Part shown: positions 47,650-58,569 of the stretch, piece by piece
Numbering within the stretch: the stretch's first letter is position 1
Layout of the letters: each line of letters opens with the position of its first letter
Assembly (NCBI GenBank): GCA_019059635.1
Contig: JAGVRJ010000012.1
Location: 1,426,001 to 1,490,000 of the forward strand
From: Proales similis
Lineage: Eukaryota > Rotifera > Eurotatoria > Ploima > Proalidae
DNA length: 64,000 bases
Direction: 5' to 3'
Made by a program: the position numbers and the translations under genes
Notes under the pieces: model-generated
Told to the model about the DNA's origin: nothing
Database searches by the model: none
Seen by the model: only the letters and a program-made list of their open reading frames with translations

Positions 47650-50505
47650 TTATTTCGATGATTGGCCCCTTGTGGGAGACTTGTTTACGCTGAATACCGA
47701 GCCAAGCGATTGAGGTAGGCCAAGATATTCAAATGTTCGCTGAAAGTTTAGATTGCCAATGGCAGCGGACTGCACGAGCCAAGAGCCTCTGTTTTGACCT
47801 GTTTCGCCAGTTGACTCTTCGTTTCTAACTAAATCGCTCGGATCAGCAGAGCCTTCGTTGATTTCATAAATCTCCTTGAGCACCAGCAGAACAGTGTCCT
47901 CAGACTCCCTTTTGGCCAATTCGATTAAGATTCGAGCATTTTCGCCTAAAAATTAAATGCTTACCAGTAACATGCATGGGAGGCGATTGCGAACAGATAT
48001 TCATTGAAGCTCTCAATCGGACTCTCCTGAAGAACGTAGTCGATTCGTCGGCCTTTGTTCAATCGACCCATTTCGATATATTCGTTGCTCTGTTCGTCAG
48101 TTTTTGACTCTGGCTGCTCATCAACTGTCATTTCTTGCTCCTGGGCATTGACTGGTTCATCAATCTCGACTTGCATTTTCACTCTTTGCGCTTCCGCTTC
48201 TGTGCCAAGCGTGATCTGTTCGCTTGTGGAACCGGCCAATGGCTTTTTTGTCAGCTGAGTAATCGACGTCCACGCGGACTGGAACTGGTCATACATTCGA
48301 TGCTTGAGGTCTTCGCTCACTCTGGTCAAATTCTCGCGCAGCTCTGAACAGAAACAAATTCGAACGCACTCGATCAACCTAAATTCGAATTCTTTATCTC
48401 TCAGACTTTTACTCACCGATGTGTAAACGCTTTCGGCCTTTGTGGTGAGGGATAACGACGGGCGGGTGAACCTTTGTTAGAATCAACGGCTCGCATCTGT
48501 ATGCGACCGGATCGTACTAGAACGCCGATCAGATTCAGTCAGAGCAGTTTGAATGCAAATTTTGACAAGCTACCGGATGGAAAATGTTGAAAAAGCTGTC
48601 GCAGGTTGGTAGGCGAAAGTCAGGGCCGAGTCTTTCGATGCCTCTGACTGTCAAAAATGCCGGAATGGGTGAGCCGAGTGCAAAGAAATTTGCCACTTTG
48701 AACTCGAGCTGCGGATATTTGATCACCAGCTGACCAGTTCCGGCCAAGCCGAAATTGAAAACCGAGTCATTTGAGCCAGATGCAGCTGCTGCTTCTTGAG
48801 CAGCTATGGCAGCAGGAGCGTTTACTGATCTGCACGTGTCCAAGTTTAATCTTATCTTCTTTTCAACATCAAACTGCTCTCGCTGGAGCAGCTGACGTCG
48901 CAGCTCATTGCCCAAGACTCGGCGCGGACCCATTGGCAAGCCGATTTTGGCCAAATCGTTCTCACTCAGCAAAAAGATGTTTTCCATGTTGATCTTCTCC
49001 TTTTCCAGCAGCGTCTCATATTCGACCAGATCAAGCCTTTTTAAGAGCTGACCGAGAGTCTCGACTCTAGGGCTCGTCTCTTTCTCATCGTCTGTGTGAG
49101 AAGGATCCGCTGGCTCTTGCTCGAACTGATGACTCAACAAGTCAAAGATGATCAACGAGCCCAGCGAGTGGCCAATCAGCGACACTCTGCCACCAAAGTA
49201 AGGATTGCGCTCGAGAAACTTGCGCATGAGTCTGTTGAGCTCGTTGCCCACTTTGCTGATTATTTTCTGACAGTAAATCGGCGACGTGTAGAACAATACG
49301 TCCATGATTGTCGAGTTGGAGTATTGACGCAACTTGGGAATGCTGGGCAAAGTGAGCGGCTTGAGGCGCTGATCTACGCCGCTCTGGTCGCCGTGCAGGT
49401 CAAAGTGCCACGCGATCGGAATGAATTCAACTCGTCCGCTGTGACCGTTAGAGTTCATGTGCGCCTTTAGATTGGCATCGATGAGAAATGCGCTCAAGTC
49501 GCGGAAATCGTCCACTTGATCGCAACTTAGAATTCGTTTCATTCTGATTCTCGTTTAGTCGTTTCTAGCCTACCACACTCTACAATGGGTCGAAACTTGA
49601 GATCACATCCTTCGCCAATGCCGTGCACCACGAAGCACAAATGGTCGATTTGCTCTATTTCGTCCGGCTCAATGCTGTCTGTGACTTGGTGAACGCCTCG
49701 TTTTACCACGCGGGGCCTCCTAGCGTCGCTCTTGTAGTCCATTTCATTTTTTAGCCAAAATTGCATTCAATAAGGCTGAAGCGGATTACATTCAAGTTTC
49801 CAAACTCGTCCAGCATACTCGCTTGAGTGTAGTGCAGAATCACCGATGCCGAATGAAACACAAACGCCTCGTCCTCGCACTCGTCTTGGCCTTCGTCTCC
49901 CGTCTGCTGCTTTTCATGTTTGAAATCAATTCGCTTGTGGTAGTTGTTTGCTCGCACTGCCTTTTCGTATTCAGCCTTGGGCGCAACGCATTCGAGTAAT
50001 TGCGTGAAAGAACCATGCAAAGCGACGCTCACCTCCAGGAACTGACAGTAGTCTTGATCGTAGGGAGTGAAAACGCTCTCACCGCTCTCTTTATAAAACC
50101 AGAGGCAGCGTTTCACCGAGCTCGGTGTCTTGCATTCCCAGTAGATCGGATGCCTGGTCAACTCGACCAAATCGACCTCAAAGCGGCCGCCTTTGGTCTG
50201 CGCCACGAATTTCTCCGACGACTCTTTACGCTTTCTCAACTCGGCTATTTGTTCTCTGAAGAGAATTTTAGATTCGGATTCGAGTCGTTTTTGAAATCGA
50301 CTTACACATTGGAGCAGTAGAGGCGCTCGAGTCGCTCTGAGTCTTTGTTGGAGAACGGCAGCCACTTTTGCTTCTCGACTTCGATAGTCGAGTAGAACCA
50401 GTGGTATTTGGGCGGCGAATATAATGTGCTCGAGTTGGGCTCCGACTGCTCGGCTGAATCGCTTAGACTTTCTAACACTTGGCCGACGAAAAACTGCTCA
50501 TTCAT
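47650..50505 (-). CDS. DDHD2: DDHD-domain intracellular phospholipase/lipase, DDHD2-like
   Basis: Serine lipase (phospholipase A1 or triacylglycerol lipase) of the Golgi/ER and lipid droplets. The start at 50505 gives [16 protein letters not shown]. The domain order fits DDHD2: an N-terminal WWE-type domain ([40 protein letters not shown]), then [13 protein letters not shown], the lipase nucleophile elbow [16 protein letters not shown] (Ser of GHSLG), a SAM domain ([19 protein letters not shown]), and the DDHD domain ([56 protein letters not shown]). The last exon gives [15 protein letters not shown], as in human DDHD2, but continues about 60 residues beyond the human end to TAA at 47650-47652. 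SEC23IP shares much of this order but has a long Sec23-binding N-terminus that is absent here. Confidence 0.93.
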
Positions 50506-50867
50506 TTAGGCTGTAGAGGAGTGTTGGTTGGCAAATGAAAGCCAGAGATGAACAGACAACGAAATTGAACGCATATGCTCGTTTAGGGGGGCGACTGCCA
50601 AGTTATGAGCGAGTTGGGCCTTGCAGGCGCCATCGGATGCATTTATTTCTGTTTCAAATATTCGCTCACAATATCTCAGGCAAATATGCAGCCAAAGCCG
50701 GCAGCCACCTCTCGCTCGCTTGGCCAAATTAACTTTTCAACCACACAAAGTCTATTGCGTACTTGCAACACACATGCTCAAGCCTCCAAACAACTTTTCG
50801 CTTGTTCGCTTACACTTTTCTTCGGTTTCTTAGGACGACCAGAGCAGAATCGGCGAATATCGCAAGG
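50506..50867. other. Divergent promoter region (DDHD2 / PBDC1)
   Basis: 362 bp between two divergent start codons. It should hold both promoters. Open frames here have no recognisable content. Confidence 0.5.
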
Positions 50868-51556
50868 ATGGTGTTTGACACGAACGCAGAAAACTACATA
50901 AACGACGTGAGTTCACCGCCTTGAGAATTGACGCGTTCGTTTGAATAAATTTGACCAACCGCAGCCTCTCATCGAGTATCAATGGGCAGTTAAAGCTTCC
51001 CAGCACGCCGAAGTTCACTTCAATGTAACTAGTCTCAACCATTTGAAGGTCAGGCGAATTCTTAGGCGAAAAATAAACAGATTTTGTGCGCCATCGACGC
51101 CAAGCTCGTCAAGCTCACTCAGCTCGACGATCAAATCTACCAGCACTTTCGCACCGAGTTCGCCGATATGCAAATCGAGCGCCTGTCTGTGGACGAAATG
51201 AAAAGCAGCCAAGGCAAAGAGGTTCGCCTTCTCGCCTCTCACCTTGAACTCGATTTAATGTCCGGTCTGCAAGAAATGGCGTCCGTTCTGTGAAACTTAC
51301 AAACAACTGATCCAGGACTACAACATGGGCACTTTGCTTCGAATAGACTCGAACGAGGACTATTCGGAAGAGAACACCGTCCTTGGTAATTCAACTTGTG
51401 ACGCTTTACTTTCATTCTTTCCTGCTCATTACCTCGACAGTGCCTCGCATTCAATTTTTGGCCGTCGAAATCGCCCGCAACCGAGAGGGCTTCAATTCGG
51501 GCGTAAAGGAGAAATTCGGCAAATCAAAGCAGACAACTGACCAAGCCTCCAATTGA
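50868..51556 (+). CDS. PBDC1: PBDC1 (CXorf26-like) protein
   Basis: Small conserved eukaryotic protein of the polysaccharide-biosynthesis-domain (DUF757) family. Its role is poorly defined and the yeast relative is a cytosolic protein. Exons splice to MVFDTNAENYIND, then PLIEYQWAVKASQHAEVHFN, then LVKLTQLDDQIYQHFRTEF, then KWRPFCETYKQLIQDYNMGT with LLRIDSNEDYSEENTVL, and finally VPRIQFLAVEIARNREGFN. The human counterpart has the same AMQHAEVYY, KLTKVDDQIY, KWRPFC, YGTLLRLD and APRIQFFAIEIARNREG blocks. The C-terminus is short (KSKQTTDQASN), lacking the acidic repeats of mammals. All introns are short and canonical. TGA is at 51554-51556, followed by poly(A) signals at 51573-51578 and 51581-51586. 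Confidence 0.93.
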
Positions 51557-51860
51557 GCACAAAATTCAATTAAATAAACAAATAAAAGCAAAAACGACGA
51601 AAGTGCGAGGGGAAAGGGTTTGAAAGTTGATTATGCCAACAGACCAGGGAGAGGCCGTTTGAATGCATTCAACGGAGTTATAAGACAATTTCGCTGAACA
51701 CGGCCGTCTAATGTCGATGTCAGCATATATTGTTCATTCATATTCATTTCGCGGCTCGGGTGCACTTGCAAGAAATTTACGGCGCAAATTTGCCCAACTA
51801 GAGCGTCGGCCGATTGGGGGGCACGGTTATTCTGTCATATTTGCCCTCTAAAAAGCATTT
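51557..51860. other. Intergenic spacer PBDC1-TSSC4
   Basis: 304 bp with the PBDC1 poly(A) signals at its left end. The rest must contain the TSSC4 promoter. No other feature was seen. Confidence 0.45.
51573..51586 (+). promoter_or_regulatory. Tandem poly(A) signals of PBDC1
   Basis: Two AATAAA hexamers, at 51573-51578 and 51581-51586, 17 and 25 bp after the PBDC1 stop codon. Confidence 0.6.
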
Positions 51861-52460
51861 ATGAAGGACATGTTCAATTTGAGAAGCGAAAACGACACGT
51901 TCAAGCAAAGGACGGCGTCTGTGTTTGATTCGCTCGGCAGCATTGAGCAAGAGCATCGGGAAAAGAGTCGGCCAGAGGCAGCCATCATAAAGCCCGATCC
52001 GATCGACGAATTGACCAGTTCAATAAATGGCAAATCATCAACAGAGGCCAACGAGGCTCAGTTCAAAGTGCCTAGTGCTGGCTGTCGGCCAACAAGAGCT
52101 CGCTTTACTCGCGATCTGCACAAGTGGACCAAATACACTCTGAAGGATGTGAGCGATATAAGCAATCAGAGCAACTATCAGACTGCGATGAAATTTCTCG
52201 ATTCGCTCAGGCCCAAACAAAATGAGACGCAGAGCGAGTCGGCGCCAATTGAGTTTAACAAACCGATTGGAACAAGAAAAAAGCAAATGCTTGATCTATT
52301 GCCCGATGATGACGACGACAACAATGACATTCATGATGTTCAAGGTCATTCAGGCGACGAAAGGCCTAACGAGCAGCAGCAGCCGGTCGAGGCATCTTTT
52401 GGCAAGCGAAAGAGAGCTAAACGGGCCAATATTCGCTCAGCAGCCGATTCGACACTTTAG
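51861..52460 (+). CDS. TSSC4: TSSC4 homolog, U5 snRNP assembly factor
   Basis: Nuclear, largely disordered protein that, in human, chaperones U5 and tri-snRNP assembly. It is a single exon of 199 codons. The N-terminal FNLRSENDTFKQRTASVFDS fits the family's first conserved segment. The diagnostic core is LHKWTKYTLKDVSDISNQSN followed by MKFLDSLRPK, matching the human RWTKYSLEDV-type motif and the following FL helix. An acidic stretch (LPDDDDDNND) and a basic tail (FGKRKRAKRAN, a likely nuclear signal) follow, with TAG ending at 52460. It is shorter than the human protein (about 329 residues). AATAAA lies at 52527-52532. The assignment is from the core motif and overall layout. Confidence 0.8.
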   Translation: MKDMFNLRSENDTFKQRTASVFDSLGSIEQEHREKSRPEAAIIKPDPIDELTSSINGKSSTEANEAQFKVPSAGCRPTRARFTRDLHKWTKYTLKDVSDISNQSNYQTAMKFLDSLRPKQNETQSESAPIEFNKPIGTRKKQMLDLLPDDDDDNNDIHDVQGHSGDERPNEQQQPVEASFGKRKRAKRANIRSAADSTL

Positions 52461-52596
52461 GTTTGCCCGCCGATAGACCGGCATGTGTCTCGTTTGTTTA
52501 TCTTTCTCATTACTCAATCTGTCAATAATAAACATGAATCGATCGATTGCGACCAAGAAACACTCACTGTGTAGTCGAGCTTTTAGATAAATGTGA

Positions 52597-53204
52597 ATGG
52601 AGCACGGAGTGAGACAGCGTCGTGTCCTAATCGACTCACTGAAGAGCTCTGCGACAAGCGAGTCACAAGAGCAGCCAAATGAGCAACAGGCGACAGTCAA
52701 CTCGTGGCGCGTTAAACTCGAAAACGTTTGCTGGCTACTGGCTGCCGTTTCGGCCATTTACGTTTCTGATTTGCCCCGAATCTTGCTTCACGACAGCCGA
52801 ATAGACGGGTAAGCAATCAAGCTCGTTTGGGTTGGCCCATAATCCGCATCGTTTCTAGTCGACTGCTGTGTATTTCAGCCGCCTTCATCGGAGCCAATGC
52901 GGCAATCGCTCTGTTCCTGGTCGTTTGGGTGACGCACATCAGAAAAGTGCATTCAAAGCATTGGAACGAGCTCTATCCAGCTCTAATACCGATCGCCACT
53001 GCCTCCTTCATAGCCGGCTCAATCATGTAAACCAAATTTACAAGAAGCAAAAATCTAGCCCTTCTAACCCTCTCATGTATTCGGGTCGGTTTCAGACTGG
53101 CAGTAGCCATTTGGCCTGTGTACACTTGGCTCACACCTCCTCTCCTCTTCACAGTTTTCATGGGCTTCATTGTTCTTCTCATCAGTCTACCGCCTTGGAT
53201 TTAA
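52597..53204 (+). CDS. TMEM128: Transmembrane protein 128
   Basis: Four-helix ER-type membrane protein of unknown function. Exon 1 (MEHGVRQRRVLIDSL...) ends in WLLAAVSAIYVSDLPRILLH. A 50-bp-class intron joins RLLCISAAFIGANAAIALFL and VVWVTHIRKVHSKHWNELYP. The conserved block ELYPALIPIATASFIAGSI then splices to LAVAIWPVYTWLTPPLLFTV and FMGFIVLLISLPPWI, ending at TAA 53202-53204. The human protein has the same YPALIPITTASFIAA and LLFTQFMG strings. Splice phases agree at both introns. It is in tandem with TSSC4, start 137 bp after the TSSC4 stop. Confidence 0.9.
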
Positions 53205-53852
53205 CTCGAAACCTTCTCACGCGCAGCCACTCCAAGTCGATTAGGACAGGCAACCCCGACTGTATATTAGGCCTGGCCTATCTTTTTTGTTGTTCTTCCC
53301 TGCGGCATCCATTTATCAGCGTGTGAACATCGAATTGTCACATTACTCGTCTCTGCTACTTTACTTTAGCACTTGATGTTCAAGTTGAATATGTTTTCAA
53401 AAGAGATTATCCCATTGATTCAGCACCTACCAATCATCGACTGCCCGGGACTAGATGCCAAACACGGACAGAAATTGATCCGAAGCGAAGTAACTTTTAA
53501 AGCTGGACAAGACTAGAAACGGCCATGGCGATCAAATTCGACAGCGAACCGAACGAGCATGAATGTTTAGATGAAACGTTCAACTCTGATCTCAAGCAGC
53601 CAGCATCGGTCTCGTCTCGCTCTCATCGACCGGGACGCAATGGCAGGCGACATCAAATCTCTTTGAGTTCACTCGTCTCTTTCACGGCGCTTCTCATTCG
53701 ATTCGTTCTGAGCCTTTGAAATTAACAAACAAGAATAAAACAAAAAAGTTCACCAAACAGACAACATCACGTTTCTTTATTTCTTAAAAATGTTTTCTTT
53801 AAGGCAACCAGCGAAGCTAGGTGCGCAATGAGAGCAAGTGTTTTGAATCGAG
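53205..53852. other. Convergent spacer with a doubtful short open frame
   Basis: About 650 bp between convergent TMEM128 and SmG stops. A 64-codon plus-strand frame (53525-53719) starts MAIKFDSEPNEHECLDETF and ends in a hydrophobic stretch. I do not recognise it and cannot say it is coding. An AATAAA at 53733-53738 (plus) could serve either it or TMEM128. Confidence 0.35.
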
Positions 53853-54208
53853 CTAGAGCTTCTCGAGCGCTTCGATCATGACCACGCTGTTGCCGCGTAT
53901 GACAACCATTCCGATGGGGCTCACCTGGTTGCTGCCTTTTACGTGCTCAATAGCTTCGTCGATGACCAAGTTCATGAAGGGGTCGTAGCCACGTAGAGTG
54001 CCGGTCACCAGACGATTGCCGTTCAGTTTCACTTTATTTGTCAAATTTCGAATTAACAGAACAGAAAAGAGGCTAAACTGGCCGACTTACAGCTGCATTT
54101 CTTGTCCATGAACCTATGGCAAGACACAAAGACTTAGATATTTGAAAAAGGTTTCATATGGAACGCAACGGTTTACTTTTTCAGCTCGGGCGGATGGGCT
54201 TTGCTCAT
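53853..54208 (-). CDS. SNRPG: Small nuclear ribonucleoprotein G (SmG)
   Basis: One of the seven Sm proteins forming the heteroheptameric ring on U1, U2, U4 and U5 snRNAs. Three exons splice to about 77 residues: [18 protein letters not shown]; then [20 protein letters not shown] with [10 protein letters not shown] (Sm1) and [20 protein letters not shown] (Sm2). All junction phases agree, and the result is nearly collinear with the human protein (76 residues). The start at 54208 is the conserved [15 protein letters not shown] is at 53853-53855. Confidence 0.96.
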
Positions 54209-54446
54209 TTCGGCTCTTGGTCGGTCTCTGAACTTTTCTAATTGTCGTCTGCTTGCCTGCTGCTCTGCATGAGCTGTTCGAATTAGAAAGCATGCGAAAG
54301 TAGCCAAACCGACAAGCGAGTCGAGCTGGTTTGTCTCATTGTCCGATCAAAACAACCTTGTCCTTCGCATGTGAATATTTTCCTCCCTTCAAGTCAATTC
54401 ACAACCTCAAGTCAATCAATTCGAATGCCGCTTCATTCAATTTTCC

Positions 54447-55022
54447 TCATTTTATTCTCTTGAGAAAGAGAAGAAGCGAAATGCAGAAATGTGTGATCGC
54501 GGATAGAAGACTGTGAGATGCGATTGCGCAAACATTGGGCTTTGTCAAAACAGTGGCCAAGAAGCCGAGCTGAACCAAAAACAGTAGCGAATAGAGCAAC
54601 GAGCCCGATAGACCGACATGAACCGAGTTCAAGCTTGGAAGACTTGACAGAATGAACAGGTTAACGAGTATGAACGAGACTGACAGAATGCTCAATGTGA
54701 GAGTGGTCAACCAAAGGTCTGAGCGGTGATGGTCGACGGAGAAAACATTGAAAAGAAAATGAAAATTGATTGAACAAGAGCAGCCGAAGAGAAAGGCAAG
54801 AAATAGCTCCGAGGCGAACGGGCGCCGAACGGATGCTGCTTGCGGCGAGTGCGTCACAATCTCGCCCCATTGTCTCAGGCTTTCATAATCGTCGCGACCG
54901 ATCTTGAACGCCGGCTCGTCAAGTAGACGAAGCTCAATACTGCTGCTGATCCCATGGTTGCTCCTTGCTTCGCTCTCCTTTCTTACATCCGTTTCAAGCG
55001 ATTCGCCCGTCATGCTGTCCAA
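54447..55022 (-). CDS. Predicted four-pass membrane protein, unknown family
   Basis: I do not recognise this protein. One open frame of 191 codons starts MDSMTGESLETDVRKESEAR. The first 75 or so residues are hydrophilic, with ELRLLDEPAFKIGRDDYESL and RQWGEIVTHSP. Four hydrophobic segments follow: ELFLAFLFGCSCSINFHFLF; LWLTTLTLSILSVSFILVNL; GLSGSLLYSLLFLVQLGFLA; and HSLLSAITHFCISLLLFL, with a short Lys-Arg tail (KRIK). Both ends are probably cytosolic. The KRIK end is compatible with ER retrieval (KxKxx-like only loosely). The frame is uninterrupted and its composition is protein-like, so it is probably real. It lies between SmG and the KChIP-like gene on the same strand. Confidence 0.6.
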   Translation of the reverse strand: MDSMTGESLETDVRKESEARSNHGISSSIELRLLDEPAFKIGRDDYESLRQWGEIVTHSPQAASVRRPFASELFLAFLFGCSCSINFHFLFNVFSVDHHRSDLWLTTLTLSILSVSFILVNLFILSSLPSLNSVHVGLSGSLLYSLLFLVQLGFLATVLTKPNVCAIASHSLLSAITHFCISLLLFLKRIK

Positions 55023-55326
55023 TTGTGCGACCCAATCGCCGTTTGATTTTCAAAACTTTCTCTCTCTCTGGCTCAAACTAGCCAATAAACGATTCAAATT
55101 GCGCGCCCTTTGCGTCCAGATTTACCCGTTGCCGGTCATCATGGATACCTCAGATCACTCGACAGTGTGTTAAAATTGATTTATTCATTTAGAAATTAAT
55201 CTAGAAATTTAATGAAAAATGCTTTCTGTTCAAATCGCTGTGTGCGCTTGCGGTTAAGCCTTGTCACACAGTGACCGTCTCAACGATTGATGGAACCAAG
55301 CGCGAGCTGTCTATTCACTTGGCCGC
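55023..55326. other. Intergenic spacer
   Basis: 304 bp between the membrane-protein start and the KChIP-like stop, same strand. TTTATT hexamers (AATAAA on the minus strand) near 55180-55186 could be the KChIP-like poly(A) signal. Nothing else was seen. Confidence 0.4.
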
Positions 55327-57428
55327 TTAAAGAATGGCGTCCAACGAGCCAATCGAGCTCATTATAGTCTCGTCCTTGATAAACAAAAGTTGGTAATCTG
55401 CTGCTGCGTTTTAAAGATGCCGGCTCGTTCACTTACCGAATAACAAATGCGCATAAAGTCGTCGATGGTGACTGCGCCCTCACTGCGTTGATTCAGTTTC
55501 TAGACAAACGAGAGAAAGTCTCTGCTAGTTTGTGGGACTAAAAGACGAGAGCGGGGCCTTACGTTAAAGACGCTCTCTACGTGTCCTTCTGGGCCGTCTT
55601 CGTCGATAGGCGGGTCCGTGTACTTGCCCATCAGCTCATAGACCGAATTGACCACAAGTGTGAGCTCGTCCTTGGTGATCTTTCCGTCACCGTTCAGGTC
55701 GTACAAATCAAATATCCATCGCAGCTTCTCGTCCAGGCTGCCGCGCAGCAGCACTGAAAGACCCATGAGAAATTCCTGAAGTTGAAAAATTTTTGGCGCT
55801 GAGGTCGACCGCATTCGCAAAATGATTAGAGAGTGCCCACTTCAAAATTGACCGTTCCGTCGCAGTTTTTATCGATGGTGAGAAATACGTAATGAGCGTA
55901 GTTTGTACAGTCTGAAACAGAACGTTGAGCAGAGCGTCAGTTGCGTTCATGGGCCATGCACCTACCTCCTTGGGGGAAAAATTGTGAATAAATCTCTCTG
56001 AACGTTTGCTCGGTAACAACGCCACTCGGACACTCCTGATTGCGTTTGTTGCATCAAAGTAGAAAAGGCGACTTGAGACTAGCCCTACCTGTTTGAAGCC
56101 CCGGTACATGAGTTGGATTTCTTTGCGCGTGAATCTGGTCGCTTTGACGAGCTCCTCGATCGGACGCGGCTTGTAGCGACACACCATCGCCGGATTCTCC
56201 TCAAACACGGTCTCTGTTAAAACGGCATTTAGACAAAAATCTCCAACAAGGCTCAAACACCAAAGTTTGAGCTTCAGTTTGGCTTGGCTATGTTAGACAA
56301 GGACGAAATGGTTGCGGGCGATCAGGCTTTAAAATGATAGAATCAGGGCAAGGTTCAGGATCAGGGCTGTTTGCAAATGCATTCAATTAGTCGATTAGCC
56401 AAGAGCATTTGCCAACTGGATTCTTCTTTCGATTAGTCGCGTGTGGATGCTTTTTAGAGCCAGTGAGTGAGAGTGTGTGAGAGTTTGTTTGTGCATTAAC
56501 TCAAACATTTAGTTCGCTGCGGAGTAAATGGTTCTTTTACTTTTATGAACTGAAGAGGCGCGATGAGTAGTCGCCACACGATTTGTGGCTGTGGCTTGCG
56601 TGTTCATGCTTAACTCGCGCGGCACCAATTTAACTGAAATTCTCGGTCGATTATTTCTTCTGGCCGATTTTACCACCACACTAGGCTGCTAGTGCTTTTA
56701 CTTTCAAACTCGATCGCGCTTGAAGATAAGAAACAAGAAGCTGCTACTGCCGCCGTCGTTTAGAGACTCCTGCCTGGCGCACTAGTCGTCATCACCATCA
56801 TCTCATCGTTGTGAATTAATCGCTCCACTCTTCTATTGACTGACTTAATTGTCACATTCGCAAAATCATCATTATTATCTTGAAATTAGTATTGACTGCT
56901 ATTTCATGACATTCTCGATTTCTGACGACGAGTAATCTCTTTCTCACTCAGCCGCTCGACTCACTCTGTGTGCTCATTGTCTCTCTCTTTCTCTCATTGG
57001 CTCGCTGCTTCAATAGCTCGGCCTCTTTTATTTCTGGCTCATTTAGCTCAGCAATCAGTCTAGCTGAAAGTGAAGCCTTCTTTTCTTGCCTGCCTTGCTT
57101 TGAGTGCGTGTCAGTGCATTTAGGAGGCATTCAGTTAAAAACGAGGAGAATGCCGAGCGGATAAAGGGAAGAATATCGAAAGAAGGAATAATAATTATCG
57201 CTTGACGTTCACAAGCTGGATTGTGTCACGAACACCTAAGTCGGCGTCGTTATTCGTTAAGCTTCAATTTAGAATGAATATTTTCGCCCGCCTGGCTTGC
57301 GGTGCGCGTCTTAGGAAGAGCGCCGACATGAATTGGGACAGAAACTGCGAGCCGAGCTCGACAGCTTCAACAATTCTGATCATGTTTAACTCACCATAAT
57401 ATTGAACGATGTCCTCTTCGTTCTCCAT
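55327..57428 (-). CDS. KChIP/calsenilin-like EF-hand calcium sensor
   Basis: Neuronal calcium sensor-type protein of the Kv channel-interacting (KChIP/DREAM) group, which binds Kv4 N-termini. Exon 1 (57395-57428) gives [11 protein letters not shown] and splices over 1.2 kb to the common exon at 56213 ([20 protein letters not shown]). Then come [20 protein letters not shown] (the KChIP signature), [20 protein letters not shown], and [20 protein letters not shown] with [40 protein letters not shown] (EF-3, canonical) and [13 protein letters not shown] follow, then the last EF region, [20 protein letters not shown]. It ends IGSLDAIL at TAA 55327-55329. EF-2 is canonical here, whereas EF-4 lacks calcium ligands. 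No N-terminal myristoylation Gly is seen in this isoform. Confidence 0.88.
56965..57130 (-). CDS. Candidate alternative first exon of the KChIP-like gene
   Basis: Open from an ATG at 57130 ([20 protein letters not shown]) through a charged helix-like segment ([20 protein letters not shown]) to STQ, where a consensus GTGAGT donor follows the first base of the next codon (last exon base 56965). It lies inside the first intron and leaves phase 1, the same phase as the exon ending at 57395. It could therefore splice directly to the common exon at 56213. Alternative N-terminal exons are typical of KChIP genes. No transcript evidence is available to me. Confidence 0.5.
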
Positions 57429-58082
57429 GCTCTCTGCTCTGCTTCAGGCACTCAATGCATAAACATGCTTCTTTTGGCAGCCGCAAGTTCTAGCCAGTGA
57501 GTGCGTGTGGCGTTCGATTCGGGCTCCACTCAGTTTAATAATAGCTTGAAATATAAATTGCCAACGAATAATTGAAAGGACTAGGAGTCGAAAAGAGGAC
57601 TATTGGGATGATGAATGGATGATGAGGACGGGATAGAGTGAGAAGAAAAGAAGAACTGAAAAGGAGAAGAGGGCTTGCTATAACACACAAGCACACAAGA
57701 GAGGGTGAGACGAATTTAATCGGAAGGGGCCAATCCAAAATGCTAAGTAGACTCATTAAGCCGCATTTCCGTGTGCGTCGCAAATGAGCCGAGGCCGAGT
57801 GAGTTTTCCTTGCCAGCCGCAAGCAGGCAAGCTTCGTCGTGTCATCTCCCTTGCAGGCTATGCCTTCGGCCGGATTTTCAGCGCCTCTTTCTCACTCAAT
57901 TTTTTCCGTTTTTCGCCGCCAGTTCTCTCCCTCTCAGTCCCACACACACGCGCGCACACATTCTCCTTCTACTCGTTCTCTGTGTTTCTCACAAATATTG
58001 CCCGCTTATATCATAAACAAACAAGACGGGCTAAATAAGAAAGAAGAGCAAGCGATCGAAAAAAAAAAGGGCTGAAAGAGCT

Positions 58083-58100
58083 GCCTGGCTGCAGCCAGGC
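58083..58100. repeat. Perfect 18-bp palindrome
   Basis: GCCTGGCTGCAGCCAGGC is identical to its reverse complement. It lies in non-coding DNA upstream of the KChIP-like gene. Confidence 0.9.
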
Positions 58101-58544
58101 ATTTGAGATGATCGCGCAAATCTGAAAGACCTTTTGGCTGAAATTGGAAGCGTGTGAGAGTCGCTGCACGAAGCGGTTGCAAGGCAATTTAATTAGAATT
58201 AAGGAGCAGTAGCAGCCAATCGATGCCATGGCATCTTCGACTACTGCTACGGCGCGGCTCTTCTGGCAGAAATGATGCGGCTGCGGCTCATTCGTCGGCG
58301 CATCGGCTGATTGCAATTTTCGGATTAAAGCGCAAACAAGCAGAGCGAGCGGGCTCACCGATTCACTTACGAGAATAAGAGATTCTCTTATTAAATCGGC
58401 AGGCACCTTCGAATCATGCTCAGATGAATCCGATTAGGTTACCGCCGCTTCAAGACATATGGTGCCTTTAACTGTCAGCGCTGGCTAGCGCCGACTACTT
58501 GCATGCGAGCGAGCAAATCTGATTATCTGATTAAGGCCAAACGC

Positions 58545-58569
58545 GCACACACACACACACACACACACA
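58545..58569. repeat. (CA)n microsatellite
   Basis: About 12 CA units in a row, preceded by CGCG. Confidence 0.9.

Noticed and set aside
53525-53719. 64-codon plus-strand frame as a gene
   Set aside because: Possible, but there is no homology and no splice support, so it is only noted in the spacer entry.
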